64,000 nucleotides of DNA from Purshia tridentata. Its lineage: Eukaryota; Streptophyta; Magnoliopsida; Rosales; Rosaceae. Position numbers and translations under genes: made by a program. A model generated the notes under the pieces. The model saw only the letters and a program-made list of their open reading frames with translations. It was not told where the DNA came from and did no database searches. The stretch's first letter is position 1; each line of letters starts with the position of its first letter. The stretch spans positions 47,903 to 111,902 of the forward strand of contig QANT01008595.1 in assembly GCA_003254885.1 (NCBI GenBank), written 5' to 3'. This document shows, piece by piece, positions 37,861 to 51,000 of the stretch.

Positions 37861-38600
37861 GGGAGTCGATTACAAAAAATATAGATAGAGCAATAAAAAC
37901 TAGATTCCGTACCCAACAAGCATCATCAGATTTAAACTAGAACCCTATATGATATCCCATCAATTGCATGAAACCATGTCTCTGGTGGTTATTGTATGAG
38001 GCAGCCTAGGCTCTCTCTAACTTGCTCCAATTTCCTTTTGAAAGCCACGAGCTGTTCCACATTGTCATAAGCTTCAACGTCAGAGTCCAGTAGAGCCCTG
38101 AAAGTGAATTTGGGGTCTTGGAAATAAGAATTAGAGGCGGTAGTGATGATGACTTGGTCAACAAGAAAGTCAAAGGAATGAGGAGAGGAGGCATGGAAGT
38201 AGGGTCTACCGGCCTCAGAGAAGACAACAATGGCAACAGCAGAGGCGGAGAGGGTGGTGAACTGCTGGGCTTTTTTGAAGAGACCCTTTCGTCTTTTTGA
38301 GAATGCCACCATGCGATACTGCTTGTCGGCGATCTTCATCACAGGAATATGCTTTCCTGTCATGATGGTCAACTGAGAAATTACACAGCAGAGAAACTGT
38401 GAATGTCTTTGTTTGTTGGTGTGAAATTACACAACTGAGAAAGAGACCAAACTGTGTTTGATCCAATTGGGTTTCTATTTTCTAATGCAAGTCTTGTGCA
38501 TGTCCTATATAAGCATTGGACTTCCTGCGTGGGATGGGAATGCTTTCTTCGTTAAATTATCAATTAACCTCAAAACTCAACTTTCCTTTTTTTTGTTTTT
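37800..38600 (-). repeat. Copy B of the duplicated MADS-box block
   Basis: This is the counterpart of 22500-23460 with the same orientation and gene content. Flank similarity is patchy but ordered on both sides of the reading frame, so the duplicated unit was longer than the gene. Confidence 0.65.
37989..38363 (-). CDS. Diverged type I MADS-box protein, single exon, 124 aa
   Basis: It is a paralogue of the MADS gene at 22723-23133. It shares RMVAFSKRRKGLFKKAQQF, the beta-strand region VAIVVFSEAGRPYFHASS, PHSFDFLVDQ and a C-terminal 'DNVEQL.AFK.KLE..RE.L' helix. The N-terminus reads MTGKHIPVMKIADKQ instead of the usual MGRKK..I: the Gly-Arg pair that enters the DNA minor groove is replaced, so DNA binding may be weakened. 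A further Met three codons upstream (38372) is possible. At 124 residues it is short and lacks the threonine run of its partner. The frame is open throughout, so it is not an obvious pseudogene. Altered function or early decay are both possible. Confidence 0.78.
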   Translation of the reverse strand: MTGKHIPVMKIADKQYRMVAFSKRRKGLFKKAQQFTTLSASAVAIVVFSEAGRPYFHASSPHSFDFLVDQVIITTASNSYFQDPKFTFRALLDSDVEAYDNVEQLVAFKRKLEQVRESLGCLIQ

Positions 38601-38676
38601 ATCGGGTTTAGGAAAAGCAACCCTTAATAAAACTCAACGTTGGGAAGACATAAAAAAACAAAAATACATAATTTAA

Positions 38677-39671
38677 ATTCTCAATTTGTTAGGTAAAAAT
38701 TGTAACTTTGGCTCTTACATCATCCTTAAATAGTTTTTATTTTGACAATAATATCATCCTTATATGTACTTGATGTTGCAGCTAACAATTGCAGGGTTGT
38801 CTTATTTTAAGTTTTCTCGACCGTATGTTGTGCACTTGTATGCATATTGAGTTTGTTAGTCATTTTGAGTGACTAAATTAATTTAGTGAGGCCGCCTCAA
38901 TATATAACAAAAGGAGAAAAAATTTTCTTTGAGATCAAAATGACATAAAATTAGTTAAGATAATAAAAAAGTAAACAAAACTCTAAAATTTTCCTTGCAA
39001 GTACATCTGTACATGAGCTTTATTGTCAAAATCGGAGCTAGATAGACAAAAGTGAAAACAAGACCCTACAAACAAAGACTTATGAAAATTTGTGTAAATA
39101 GGTTATGTGTTGAGCTACTGCAATTTTGTTGATCCAACGTAACAATCCTTATGCATTATCTCAAACAGGGCTACGTAAAGAACTAAATAATTAGAGAAAA
39201 TTACAACTTGTTACTCTTTCACGATGTGAACCTTTTCTTCTTTTTTTATTTTGTTTTTCCCAAAGCGATTTCAGCTTTTTTCTTTCTTCAATCTAAGTGC
39301 AATAAATCAAGTTCATTTACACAATGATAGAACCAATAACCAAAAAGAACAAATAAAATGGAGCATCTGGGAACTTTACAAAAGCAACATTGTTATCTAC
39401 AGGCATAAACTAGTTCGAACCATCAGGTTGGGTTCCTAAGAGAGTAACCTTGCCAACATGGTTAGGCTCTAAAGTTCATGAAAGCTGTTTGACGCAAAGG
39501 AGGGAACAAAAATACGCCTCCCAACTAACAAAGATTTTGCTAATGCAAATAACATCCATATAGCTAAACATGAGTTCCTAACTCAAAATATTAGCTTACA
39601 ACAACGCCAATTCCATGACCATCTATTTCCCGTCAGTATAATCTCCTAATTCTGAGCACTAGTTTCAACTG
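38677..39671. other. Intergenic region upstream of MADS copy B and downstream of CDKC
   Basis: About 1 kb without a gene. The 300-400 bases nearest the CDKC stop (39300-39671) are presumably its 3' untranslated region. No conserved motif was seen. Confidence 0.55.
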
Positions 39672-42600
39672 TCACTGCTGCCAACCATACTGTTGATTTC
39701 GATTATTCATACCTCTACCAGCGGCAGGAACTCCATATTGACTTGCTTGGGAATAGTTAGGAGGACCAACCCCATAACCACCACTTGGGGCTCCTCTTGG
39801 ACCAGGAGCTGGCATACCACTCCCAGTATATGGTGGAGCCCGCCCTTGGGGTGGATATGGTCCACCACTGTAACCTCCAACTTGACCTCCACGATTCAGG
39901 TTATAAGCCCCACTCTGGTTTCCAGGAGGGTATCTGCTTGGACCTCCAGGAGGGCCATGAGCCTTTCCATAGTGGTGGTGACCAGGTCCAGCGGACAATG
40001 GGGGCTGCGAATCATTCATTGGATGATTTGGCCCATGCCAGTGTGGAGGAGCTTGCCCAGTATGTTGAACGGGAGGCAGGCGAGCATACTTCTGATTCTG
40101 AGGATGCTGTAATTTTTGTCTCTTTGCTAATTCTTCATTTTGCCGCTGCTGCTGCTTCTTTTTCTTTGTTTGGAACTCATGTGATGATTCATACTTAGGC
40201 AGGCTATATGATCAAAGATAAGCACAGTTCAACATATCATACAAATACAAAGAGAAGCCTAGAACTACACACTTTTCAGAAGAGATCCAAATGACAACCC
40301 TTAAGGGGCATACCCTAGGCCCATCACTTTAGAAAAGGGGACAAGTATTTGGCTACTACAGCTGGTTGAGGCACACATGTGATGAGCAAAAGCTGCTTAT
40401 ATATGCAAATTTATAGAAGCCAAGTGCAAAAGAGAAAGCAAAAAGAAGCAAAATACAAATTTTCATCCTGAGCAACTGGGTTTTTCACCAACTGTGAGGA
40501 ATTGTTGAGAAATACTTATTTGAATGAATCAAGTGATATAACAAACTCAATGGAAACAAACAGACAATAAAGATGATAAAACACACCTCTTTGGATCACA
40601 GGGCAAAGGGTCAACCCAGAAATACTCTGCATCCAGTGCTTGCTTCGCAGTCCACCTCTACATAGGAGACAAGTAGATAAAAAGGAAAATTATAAAAGCA
40701 CCCAAAATTTTACTACAAAAGATAAGTGGCAGTTTGCTCAATCTCCATTATCAAATTGCAGCTAAGAGGGCCAAAAGCTTGATTTACAGTTAAGTCATGT
40801 ACCATAGAGTTTGTTGATATACAATTATATTCCTTTCATTAAGCCTCCTGACCATGTGCACTCTGATTAATTTAAAGCTTAAAGTAGTCTTCAACAAATA
40901 TTCAGCCTATCATTCATTATTTGTTTGAGCCAGCATATATTTGGATCCAGAATTCAAACCAAAGAATGGCAACAAATGAATCACGCTAGCGCAACTGATA
41001 CATCAAATACTTCAAATTAAAATAAGAACTAAACAAGCAAACCGTCAAATGATTCTTAACCAAAATTAAGACTCCAACATAATTGGTAAATAATATATTT
41101 ATTGCAACAAGAACAAATGTTTCAAATTCAAGCGATACCTGATTTGGATCAAGGGTTAACAAGTGGTCGAGCAAATCAAGAGCATGGCCATCAAACCTGT
41201 AATGCAACATTTGAAAAAAAAAAGGGTAAACAAGATCAAATAGCTTAGCAAAGTTAGTAATCAACCATAACACTTGAGAAACTCATCAATTATTCACTTA
41301 CTGTCTGTAAATTTCCCTGACACGTCGCTTCATGGTCCTTGTTGGCTTGAAATTATTATACCAAGGATTTTTTGAAACATCAGGCCAGTTGGTCTCTTCA
41401 GGTGATCCACAAAGCTCGAATATCTTGTTCAGTTGGTCAGGCTACAATAAATATGAAGAAATTAAATATTATAAACAGAGCATTGTAAAAGAGTTTGTCC
41501 ATCTTGTCAAATTTTTTTTTTCTGTGATCATTTGATAAAGATGTCTAATGCACTAATTACCACCACAAGACTCACAAATTGATACCTGATTGCACACACA
41601 AAAATACGGGGATAACTTTAAAAAATAAAAATGTAAAATATTCTTATAAGTTATATCAAAATTCAAGGTCATCACTTCAAGGGTACATAAGTTTTCCAGT
41701 TCTATGATCATGTATCTCTTCAATTCTTTAAAAAACCAGCAAGATTCGACAACATATCAAACTCTCCCTGAACTCACCACATATTGCTACTTCATCACTA
41801 GCCACCTCAAACATTTAAACGTCAAAAACCATTCCTAAATAATAACAGCCTCTAATAGGATGTAGAACGATACAATAACTTCTTTTTTTTGGCCAAAAAA
41901 AAAAAAAAGATGCAAAACTTTTAGTTCAAAGGCTATGTTAGTAACTACACCATAAAGGATGAAACAAGTTGGTAGCAGATTCCACAGAACTTGGCTCTTG
42001 CTATTATACATCCTTGGCACATGTAACCCTCAACCAATTTGTGGTTTTAAAATTTGTGTATTTCCTAAAAATCATTGAGATTTTTAATCCTAATATTATT
42101 TCTTTGAATAATATATTGTTAAAATAAAAGCTGAAACAATCCATAGTCAACTGAAAACTAGCCAAAATGTAAGCTCACTCATTCTAAAACTTATAATTAG
42201 ACTGAGGAAGAATTTGAGGGATGTCTAACCTCATTTCTTCCTTGCAAAATTGGCTTTCCATGCAGAAGTTCAGCAAAAATGCAACCAACAGACCACATGT
42301 CAACAGCTGGACCATACTTTGTGGCTCCAAGCAGCAACTCTGGGGGCCTGCTCCAACCATATCAATTTTATGCACTAACTAAACATTGACATACTCTTTG
42401 AAAGAAATAATGCTTTAGCAAGTATGAAGTACATGTTTACCTATACCACAACGTAATAACACGATTTGTAAGATTTCCACCATGGTCAGTACAAAAGGAT
42501 CTTGCAAGCCCAAAGTCTGCTAGCTTCAATTTCCCCTCATTATCTATCAAAAGATTAGAACCTGCAACAATAGGCTTTATTCAGAGATAGCTCCAGTTGC

Positions 42601-45089
42601 AAAAGATTAACAACCACATCCAGCAAAGGAAACAATAAAACTTGTTTATTAACCTTTGATGTCACGATGAAGCACTTGATTTACATGACAGTAATGGAGC
42701 CCAGTCAATAACTGCTTCATATAGCACTGAAGAATAACAGGTAAGAAAAATTACAGGTATTTGATGTTACAGAAAACTCTCCTTTCCCAAATTTAACAAC
42801 ATATAACACCTTTATCTGGGGAACTGTAAATCTCAGCCCAGGTCGATCAGCAAGGCCTGTCAAATCATGATCCATATACTCAAAAACCATATAGATGCCA
42901 CCCCTGAACTTATTATTATCTGTAACCAACAAAGCACATGTCAGAACTACCACCTACAAATTTAGGTATAAGTAACACTATCAAAATGGCATAGGCACAC
43001 ATAAGTAACACACACAACTAACTAGGATTTCATGCAACAGCTTTTTGTACCTTGATTCCCTCGCTCATCCCGTTCAGGATCTGTAAAAGAGAAACAATAT
43101 ATTCAAGGGCAATGAGAATCAGTATAACTGTTATGAAATTTTGAATTGTAATGCAAAGTAATTCTTGAACCATAGAAACTAAAGTACCTGCAGAAGTTAC
43201 AATCTCTTTCAGTTTAACAATATTTTCATGGTGAAGCTTCTTCAAAATTTTAATTTCGCGAATTGCTGTAATAGGAAACTGCATAAACAAAGCAAAAATT
43301 CCAAACAGATTATTAGAAGATGTGTGAAATAAGTTTGCGCCTCTCTGTCTGTGTGTGTAACACGGTTGCACCAAAATACCCATATATTTCACATAATCCA
43401 AATGATTTGTGATGAAATATAATTCTTCATATAATAAATACACATGGTGAATGGACAGAAAATTACGTTGTGATCTCACTATGAATTAGCAAGAAAAATA
43501 GAAGAAGAAAAGAATGGAGCTCTCAATCTGTGTGCACTCGTAGTGCAGTATATTTCTGTATCAAAAAGTGATTCTAGTTACATAGCAAAAAGATGGCCTC
43601 TAGCCGTTGTAACAGAAAGGAAGGAGAGACTCTGATCTCATCCATACCACTAATCAAATACCCTATAAGGCAATGACACCTGTCAGCTGGACAGCTAATA
43701 ACTAAACATTCTATTTTACTTAGAGTTAAAATAAATTAGATATTATTAATGTAATAAGCCATCAGTTAAGTGCCTTAATTCCAACAAATTACCCCTTCTT
43801 TTTCATTATCCATGCGTATCTTTTTCAACGCAACAATTTCCCCAGTTCTGGATTCCCTGGCCATGAACACTTGACTGCAAAAAACACAAGCAATGCAAAA
43901 GGAGAAAAAACTGGATTAATTCATAATTAAGCAAATCCTCATGGTTACTTGAAATTCCATATGTGAAAACATAGTAAATATGTTGCTTCATACTAAACAT
44001 ACTTTGCCAAATCGTTTGACCATAAAAATCCTAAGCCCTAAACATAATTTACCAAAGTGTTTGACCATGAAAACCTATCTTTTTCACAGTTCCCCTTACT
44101 CTATCTCTTCGTAGACTGTCATCACTGTTGCTGTCTTTAACATATTCACATTTATAGAAACCATTAAAAATTTGTGAAATTTATGCTTTTACTGATGCAC
44201 TCCTGGAAGAGAAGAAAGCAAGAAGATAAAAGAACTGCTTATTGAGCTACCATGAAAATGCACATTATTACCAATCCCAACAAGTAAAGATCAAGAATTT
44301 AAAGAAGGAGGAAAATAAACACCAGTCTACCTTAAACTGCATTACACCCTTACATCCGATTCATCATACCTAACAATAAACAGAACATGAGATGCAAATC
44401 TTTCTGGCCTGGCACCATGTGTCCTCTGTTACATCACTATTTTATATTTAAAGACTCTTCTTCCCCAACACAACAAATTGGTAAATGTCTACCTCATTTT
44501 TATGTTTTAAGGATCAGAATTTAACTAATTTTTCTATTTTCCTTCTAATCTTTTCTTTTTGTAATTCTTTTTTCTCACATTCTCATACACATAAATACAG
44601 ATATAAGTCTTATACTAAAATTAACTTCCATGCTCTCCTTCAATCGAATAAATCATATGAGAATATTATCAGTAAAAGATATGATACATATGCAATTAAA
44701 CTAAAAGAGAAAAAAATCATTCTCTTATTATATGTATAATTTTTTTTTTAAAAAGGCAAAACCTCCAGCACCAAGAACATCAAATAAATCAAAATACTTT
44801 TACAAATATTAACAGAATGGTTGGGAATTTATCAATTTATAAATAAATTCGGTCATTCTTATGAATTATTTATACTTGAATTGCTAATTGAAGTAAACGG
44901 GTATTCATCGTTAAGTGCATGTTTTTTCAATTCTTTTGCTTGTTAAAAGAACTAATGCTGAGAGAGACGGACTGACCCATAAGTGCCTTCGCCAATTTGC
45001 TCGAGTTTCTCGAAGCAGTCGACGGTTCGAGATCCCCATGATGAAGGTAACTCTTCGGTATTGAGCTGCCCAAGTGCCGCCGAAGCCAT
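39672..45089 (-). CDS. CDKC: Cyclin-dependent kinase C (CDK9-like), 12 exons, 512 aa
   Basis: CDKC pairs with cyclin T and phosphorylates the RNA polymerase II C-terminal domain, promoting elongation and co-transcriptional splicing in the nucleus. Exons in transcription order: 44977-45089, 43793-43874, 43188-43278, 43051-43080, 42810-42919, 42654-42726, 42441-42561, 42230-42347, 41302-41441, 41139-41196, 40587-40657, 39672-40203. The phases close to 513 codons. Kinase landmarks: IGEGTYGQV glycine loop, VALKKIRMD lysine, PITAIRE cyclin-binding helix, HRDIKGSNLL catalytic loop, DFGLA, and the T-loop [19 protein letters not shown]. After the kinase domain is a glutamine/lysine-rich stretch, then a proline/glycine-rich tail (about 130 residues) ending QQYGWQQ, characteristic of CDKC. 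Exon 4 is only 30 bases. At the 9/10 junction the usual His of 'RHFD' is Gln (RQFDGHAL). Length fits Arabidopsis CDKC;1/2. Confidence 0.96.
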
Positions 45090-45299
45090 CCCCTCCAAAG
45101 CAGAAAGAGAAAACGTCTACCAAAGGCTGAGACTGGGCTTGAGAGAGAGAGAGAGAGAGGGACTCGAGTTGTTTTGCTAATAGCTATTTGGGTATTTGGG
45201 CATTTAAAACACACACTGACGCGGGCAGACTTTAGGGCTCGCAAAGCGCAAAGCTCGTTTGGGATTTGTGGAATTGGGTGAGGACTCACCGTAGTTTTT

Positions 45300-47690
45300 A
45301 AAAGAAAAATTTGGGGTGTACCGTGTACCCAACAATCTACTTTTCATATATCAAATATAATTTTAACATTTTAAACTATGATAAAATGACTATAAAAGCC
45401 ATTTGTGTTTTAAAAAATAGTTGAAACTTCTTTCCATACCCAATACTTTATTTTAGCTATGTCTATCTCCCTCTATATGATCTATGTCTGAACATCAGCT
45501 TGACTGAGCCTTCGTGTGTCCTTTTTTCCTGACAACTAAACTCTAGAGTAATGTTTGTCTCCATATCATTCAATCAAGGTTGTTTCTAATAGATGAATTA
45601 TCCTTTCAGAGGCTCTAAACGAGATATGTATGCAAATTATTTTGAATTTTTTACATTTTTTCATGTTCTGCTCACAATAGCTGATTTTCGAATCACAGCG
45701 TATTCGGTGATACGTCGCTGAACATGTTGACAAAATTTAGTGGACAATAACCAAATAAAACTAACTTTAATGGATGTTGCCTGCCGTGGAAAAAACATGG
45801 AAAAAAATTATTAGAGTGCTATCAACTTTCGGCACCCATCTTCTGCATAATTTGTCAACTTTTGGCGAGGGGGAGCTGTATTGTTTGGAAACATTTGGTT
45901 GCCTATCACTAAATATTGGGAGTTGAGTTTGAATTTTTTGTATTTTGTTTTGCATTACAAAAACTTGATTCAACCAACAAAAATCGAAATTAATTTGTCT
46001 AGGATTCATAGCTACTATAAAATCAACCAAAACATGTTGAAAAACCATAAATAACTCACATTTTTTCTCTAATTCTATGGGTTTAGCACTGCGTGGTTGG
46101 GCGATGGGTTGCGATGGCTACTGGTCTTGGTGTAGCTCCGATGTTTATTAGCTAAGGAAGGTGAACACATGATGAATAACCTTTGAGTTGGATATGGAGA
46201 GGTTAGGTAGGGAGAGAAATGGAGAGTTATGAGTTGGGTAATTTTTCATAAGGGTAGTATGGTAATTAGGGTTGGGTAAAATAAGAAAAATGTCAATTCA
46301 AAAAAGCAAGTGTTGGATAAAATAAGAAATTGAATAAGAAAAGCAAAATTTTGGATATAAATAAAATTTTCCCTTTTTAAAAGCATACCTACTTTTTAAA
46401 GTTATAGTCACCCTCTACGGTTTTTAAAATTTTGGATTAAATAATTATTGATTCAAATTTTTGAAGATTATTAAGTTAAAATGTAACTGATTATGATATT
46501 AAGTATAAGTACATTATAATTTTTGTAACTTTGTTAGTGCTTTTTCTGCTTTGTTCTTTCTCTATCGTGTGTAGATGTTCCCGACTCGTGTGGCGTCGTT
46601 CGACGAGAGTTGCTGGTGAAACTACTGCAATCGATCTCTCTCTCTCTCTCCTCTTCCTCCATATGCCATTCACTTGCCCTAACTCACGCCCAAACACTTC
46701 ATGTTGTAGCGACCTTGATCGGTGGGCTCATTGGCGATCTATACTTGCCTTGGAGGAGTTCTTTTAAGGCTCTTCAAACACGCCCAATTCCTACAAGGAC
46801 TCGTAGCCCCAAAATATCATTAATTTTCTCTCGATCATCTTTTACAAAATGACAAAAAAAATCTCAACCACTAACATACGCTCAAGGGCGAATGCATCCA
46901 CATTTTTGTTGTTGCGGATATCCAATGTCAAGCGCTCGACATTGGCCACGAGCCCTAGGCGATTGTTATTTTTTTTTAAAATAGGCGAATACTGCATAAA
47001 GTGTTCGACATTGTTTTCTGCACCTATTTTCTAGGGTATTCCTTAACGAGGTCACACCATACCCTCATAGGGAGTAAGATGAGGCTTGTAGATGCTACGC
47101 CTAATACCTTGAAGTTAAAACATATCATAAAGCCAACAAACCAAGTATCGAGCTCTTAGAAAAGAAGAAAAATACATGGTCAAGCGCTTGGCGCTAAGAA
47201 CCTGTGAAAAAAAATATGTGGTCATCCATCCTAGAGAATGACTGTATATAAATATAGAACCTTCCCGTTGAGGTATACCTTATTTTAATTATAATAATGT
47301 ATCACTTATGCAACACACTTCGCATTGTAATTCGAAAATCGAAACTATATATTTTCTAAGTTTTTATATAAAAATCATCATTTTAATAAATTAAATAAAT
47401 CAAATATCGTTCATATGACTCTAACAAATGTGTAGACAATATTTTTAGACCTCAATTTTATATAATATGGTTTTTGTACCTATAAAATAGATTAAACTGT
47501 AATTAAACTCTGAGTCACTTTACAGTTGTTAGATAATTCAGTTAAAAGTTAATAGAATTACTATGATGTATCCAAGTTCGATCATTTTTCTCTAAACTTA
47601 AAAAAAAAACAAAAACAAACAACCTGTGAGGCTGTGAGTCACCTCAAAAAAAAAAATCCGTGATTGACGAATTCAGTATTGACGTCAAAA
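45300..47690. other. Intergenic region between CDKC and CAMTA
   Basis: About 2.4 kb with no gene I can support. The segment 46540-47060 is more GC-rich than its neighbours, includes a CT repeat (46635-46655) and yields several 60-80-codon frames, but none shows a motif. It could be an old insertion. Confidence 0.55.
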
Positions 47691-47703
47691 TAAGTGGGCC
47701 AAG

Positions 47704-47711
47704 TTATATAA
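47704..47711 (+). promoter_or_regulatory. Candidate TATA box of CAMTA
   Basis: The sequence ttatataa lies about 310 bases upstream of the ATG and would imply a leader of about 280 bases, which is usual for this family. Confidence 0.4.
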
Positions 47712-47840
47712 GTCAGGCGAGTCAGATGGTTACTGTCCGAATAGCTTTTCCATTCGAGCTGCACTTCTATCTTCCTCAGAACCTTCCTTCGCTCCTTGCC
47801 TTCGAAGAACTATCTTTCCAACCTTCCTTTTATGTCGAAC

Positions 47841-47846
47841 ACGCGC
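47841..47846 (+). promoter_or_regulatory. CGCG-box (CAMTA-type binding site) in the CAMTA leader
   Basis: ACGCGC fits the vCGCGb consensus recognised by CAMTA CG-1 domains. Its place in the leader of a CAMTA gene would allow self-regulation, but a six-base match can arise by chance. Confidence 0.3.
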
Positions 47847-48018
47847 AAATTTTCTCACTTTTTCGTGCAGTCGTGATCACACGCCTCCGCTATTTCCCAC
47901 ACTACTTTGTTACCACCCATTTCAGATCAGTGAATTGGATATACTTGTTGGCTATGACTCTGTGAATTATACAGTTTGGTTTTCTGGGATTACAGTGATT
48001 ACAACCCACAACGAGTTC

Positions 48019-51000
48019 ATGGCGGAGACCAAGCGCTACGGTCTTGGTAATCAATTGGGTCAGTTTGATTTTTTTTTTATTTAATAGAATTTTTCTTTTT
48101 CTTTTTGAGATTGACTTATTGTTTTTGTGATTCATTTCTTGTGTTACTTGTCTGTATGATATTTTGATCCAAGTTGAATTCTGATGTTCTTTGTTAGTTT
48201 AATTTTGCTCATAAAAATGAGATTCACTGGTAAAATATTCTTGATTTATACTTTTTTTTATTTTTTTTCTGAGATTGGTTTCCGGGTAGTTATTCAACCT
48301 CTCTGTTTGGCCATATGTTTGAGGGTGTTAAGCAATACTCATGTGGAGCTTGGTGCCTAGTTTTTTGAATAATTCTTGCCAAAGTAGGTTGAAGAAACCT
48401 TCTCTGTCAGTCACACTGATGGAAGGAGTATCATCCAGAAATTGACTAGGAGTAATTAGGCAACCTTGATAGTTGTATAGGAACGACTCAAGTAGTCTCA
48501 AAGCTAGAGAGGCAATATTTGGTGAACTCTCTAGCTTTTGGAAACTCTTTATAGCCTTATTATTTGCTTTATTCCTAGCCAGTAGAAGTACTTTGTGGCC
48601 TTTTTATAGCCTCTTTGCATTTCAGAGTGACTGCAACCATTATTCTGGACCTCAAGTCTCCTTGGAAGCCTCAGTAGTATTCATTGCTGAACGTATACTT
48701 AAGAACAACTTCCTCAATGATCATTAACTTGGGAATGAGCTCCTTATAGCCACTTCTTATCATCCTCATAGCTTGTAGCCACTTATTAAGCCAATCTTGA
48801 ATCACAGTGGTAATAGCTGGACACTCTCCTTGATCTTCATTTATTCTGGACAATCAATCAACAACCCTCATTGCCAGGACCTCTGTTATAACTGATCTCA
48901 TAGTCAAATTAGAGAAGCAATGTTAGCCATTTCTGTTGCAACGGGATGGTTGATCCAAAAAATACTTTAAGCTTTGATGGTCATTCTAATTACGGATTGG
49001 TTTCTGTATAAGTACAGTTTAGTCATTTCCATTACAAGTTGTTCTTAATTAGTAGTACCTTTAGGTCAGGAAGAGTTCATCTTGTAAATTATCTTTCTCT
49101 TTTAGCTTTAAATTTGTCTATAATCATTGACTTTCTTACTTGACTCTCACATAATTTTGTTATGTGGATGAATGAAGCGTTTTAGAATTAAGTTAGTGGT
49201 TTGTTTGTCTCATTTCTATGGATATTAATTAATTTTAATATGTTTGGATGCAGATATTGAGCAAATTCTATTAGAAGCTAAACATCGATGGCTACGCCCG
49301 GCTGAAATATGTGAAATACTTCGAAATTATAAAAAATTCCGTATTGCTCCAGAGCCTGCAAGTATGCCTCCAGGTATGATTTTTCAGCTGCATTGGATTT
49401 GTCGATAATATTTTTATAGAAGCTCCTTCTGCAAGATGACGAAGTATTACTTTATAAAATTTTTTGCTTGGTTTTCTAAATTCATTTCTTTTTTCTCCTG
49501 TGGCCTTAGAAAGGGCTTTCCCAAATTTGGGCATTTTTTTTTCCAATTTACTCAAATGTATTCATGGAAGGGATGCTCTTGGTCCCGCCACCTTCCTCAC
49601 CCTTTCAGAAACGATTGTAGTTAAGCTTGCATTTCAACTGGTATATGTGATGGTAATCCATAAAAATTGTCAACCAACAGGACGGATTATTCTGTAGAAA
49701 TTGCAGGGTAGTTGCCTCTTGAATGCGCTTTATTTACATGTTTGTCACACTGCTTGACATTGATAAAGTGTGGGACAGGCTTTGTAGTTTTTTATTTTGT
49801 AAAAATTAATTTACTATAAGTCTAGAACATTCTAAAGCACACCTTTTTAAAGTTTTATTTTGCTTTGTGCATCATTCTCCAAATATTTGTTTTGGGATGT
49901 ATATAGAAACTTCTCTTCCTAAGGTTTTGACTAGTGATTATGTTATTAAGAGGAGGAAAGTTTTGTCAGTTAGTGTTTGTCAAGAAGCAATTGAGTAACC
50001 TTCTCTTTTTACATTGACCTCTGACATACGAGTTGTGGTGTTTTATGTTGTTTTTTGTTTGATTTATATTGGGTGTTACTAGAATTGATTTTTGAACATA
50101 TAGGTCAACATTTGCATTTTCAGGTCATATATAATAACATTACATGAAGTTCTAAGTGCATTTACTTTGCATATATCAATGCAAGTTTTAAATTCTATGA
50201 GATGTATGCTGAAATGTGTATGCACCTTGTTTTGATTGTATTGTTTTTTATTTTATATAGGTATATATGAAAAACTACTTTGGCTTGACACACATCATTT
50301 TTTTTAGGTGGATCACTTTTTCTTTTTGATCGGAAGGTGCTGAGATATTTCAGAAAAGATGGTCATAACTGGAGGAAGAAAAAAGACGGAAAGACAGTGA
50401 AGGAAGCACATGAGAGGCTCAAGGTAAGGATCAAAGGTTATGTTATAGGTTTTACATACCACAGATGGATATATTATAACAAATTTGAGTGTCAAATTTG
50501 ATTGAAACATATTTAACCATGCCGCTATGTTCTGGTAACTTTATCCTCTCTAACATTATATTCCATGAGCTAAGAAATTTGACATAAATGGAATTATGTC
50601 ACTTTATCCTCTGGGAATTATGCTGCAGAGATTCCTCGAAGCAGCTAAAAGGGGTTATATAAGGTTTTTTTAAGAGCATTCTTGGTGGTCTTTTCATTCT
50701 TCCTTTTTTCTTTTTCTTTATTTTTTCTTTCCTTTTTCTTCTTTTCTGTGTGTATAGATGTGCATGCTCTGCACATGGATGGAGGAGCTTGATTTTCTGA
50801 AGTTTTTTGTAGCTTTAATCAAGAGTTTTTTTGTTGGAAAACTCCTTTGTTTTCTAATTAAGTTGATTGAATAATAATTATACATTCTTTCAGGCTGGAA
50901 GTGTTGATGTGTTGCATTGCTACTATGCCCATGGGGAAGATAATGAAAATTTCCAAAGACGAAGTTATTGGATGCTCGAAGAGTGAGTTTGTGTTTTTTA

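Noticed and set aside
39693-40198. Two plus-strand frames of about 138 codons opposite the last CDKC exon
   Set aside because: These are shadows of the proline/glycine-rich CDKC tail, whose biased codons leave the other strand open.
46531-47034. Cluster of 60-80-codon frames between CDKC and CAMTA
   Set aside because: No motif, no consistent frame and no splice structure, so treated as non-coding.
48300-49000. Possible element in CAMTA intron 1
   Set aside because: Some even-composition sequence and short minus-strand frames occur, but I could not match any element domain or terminal repeat.
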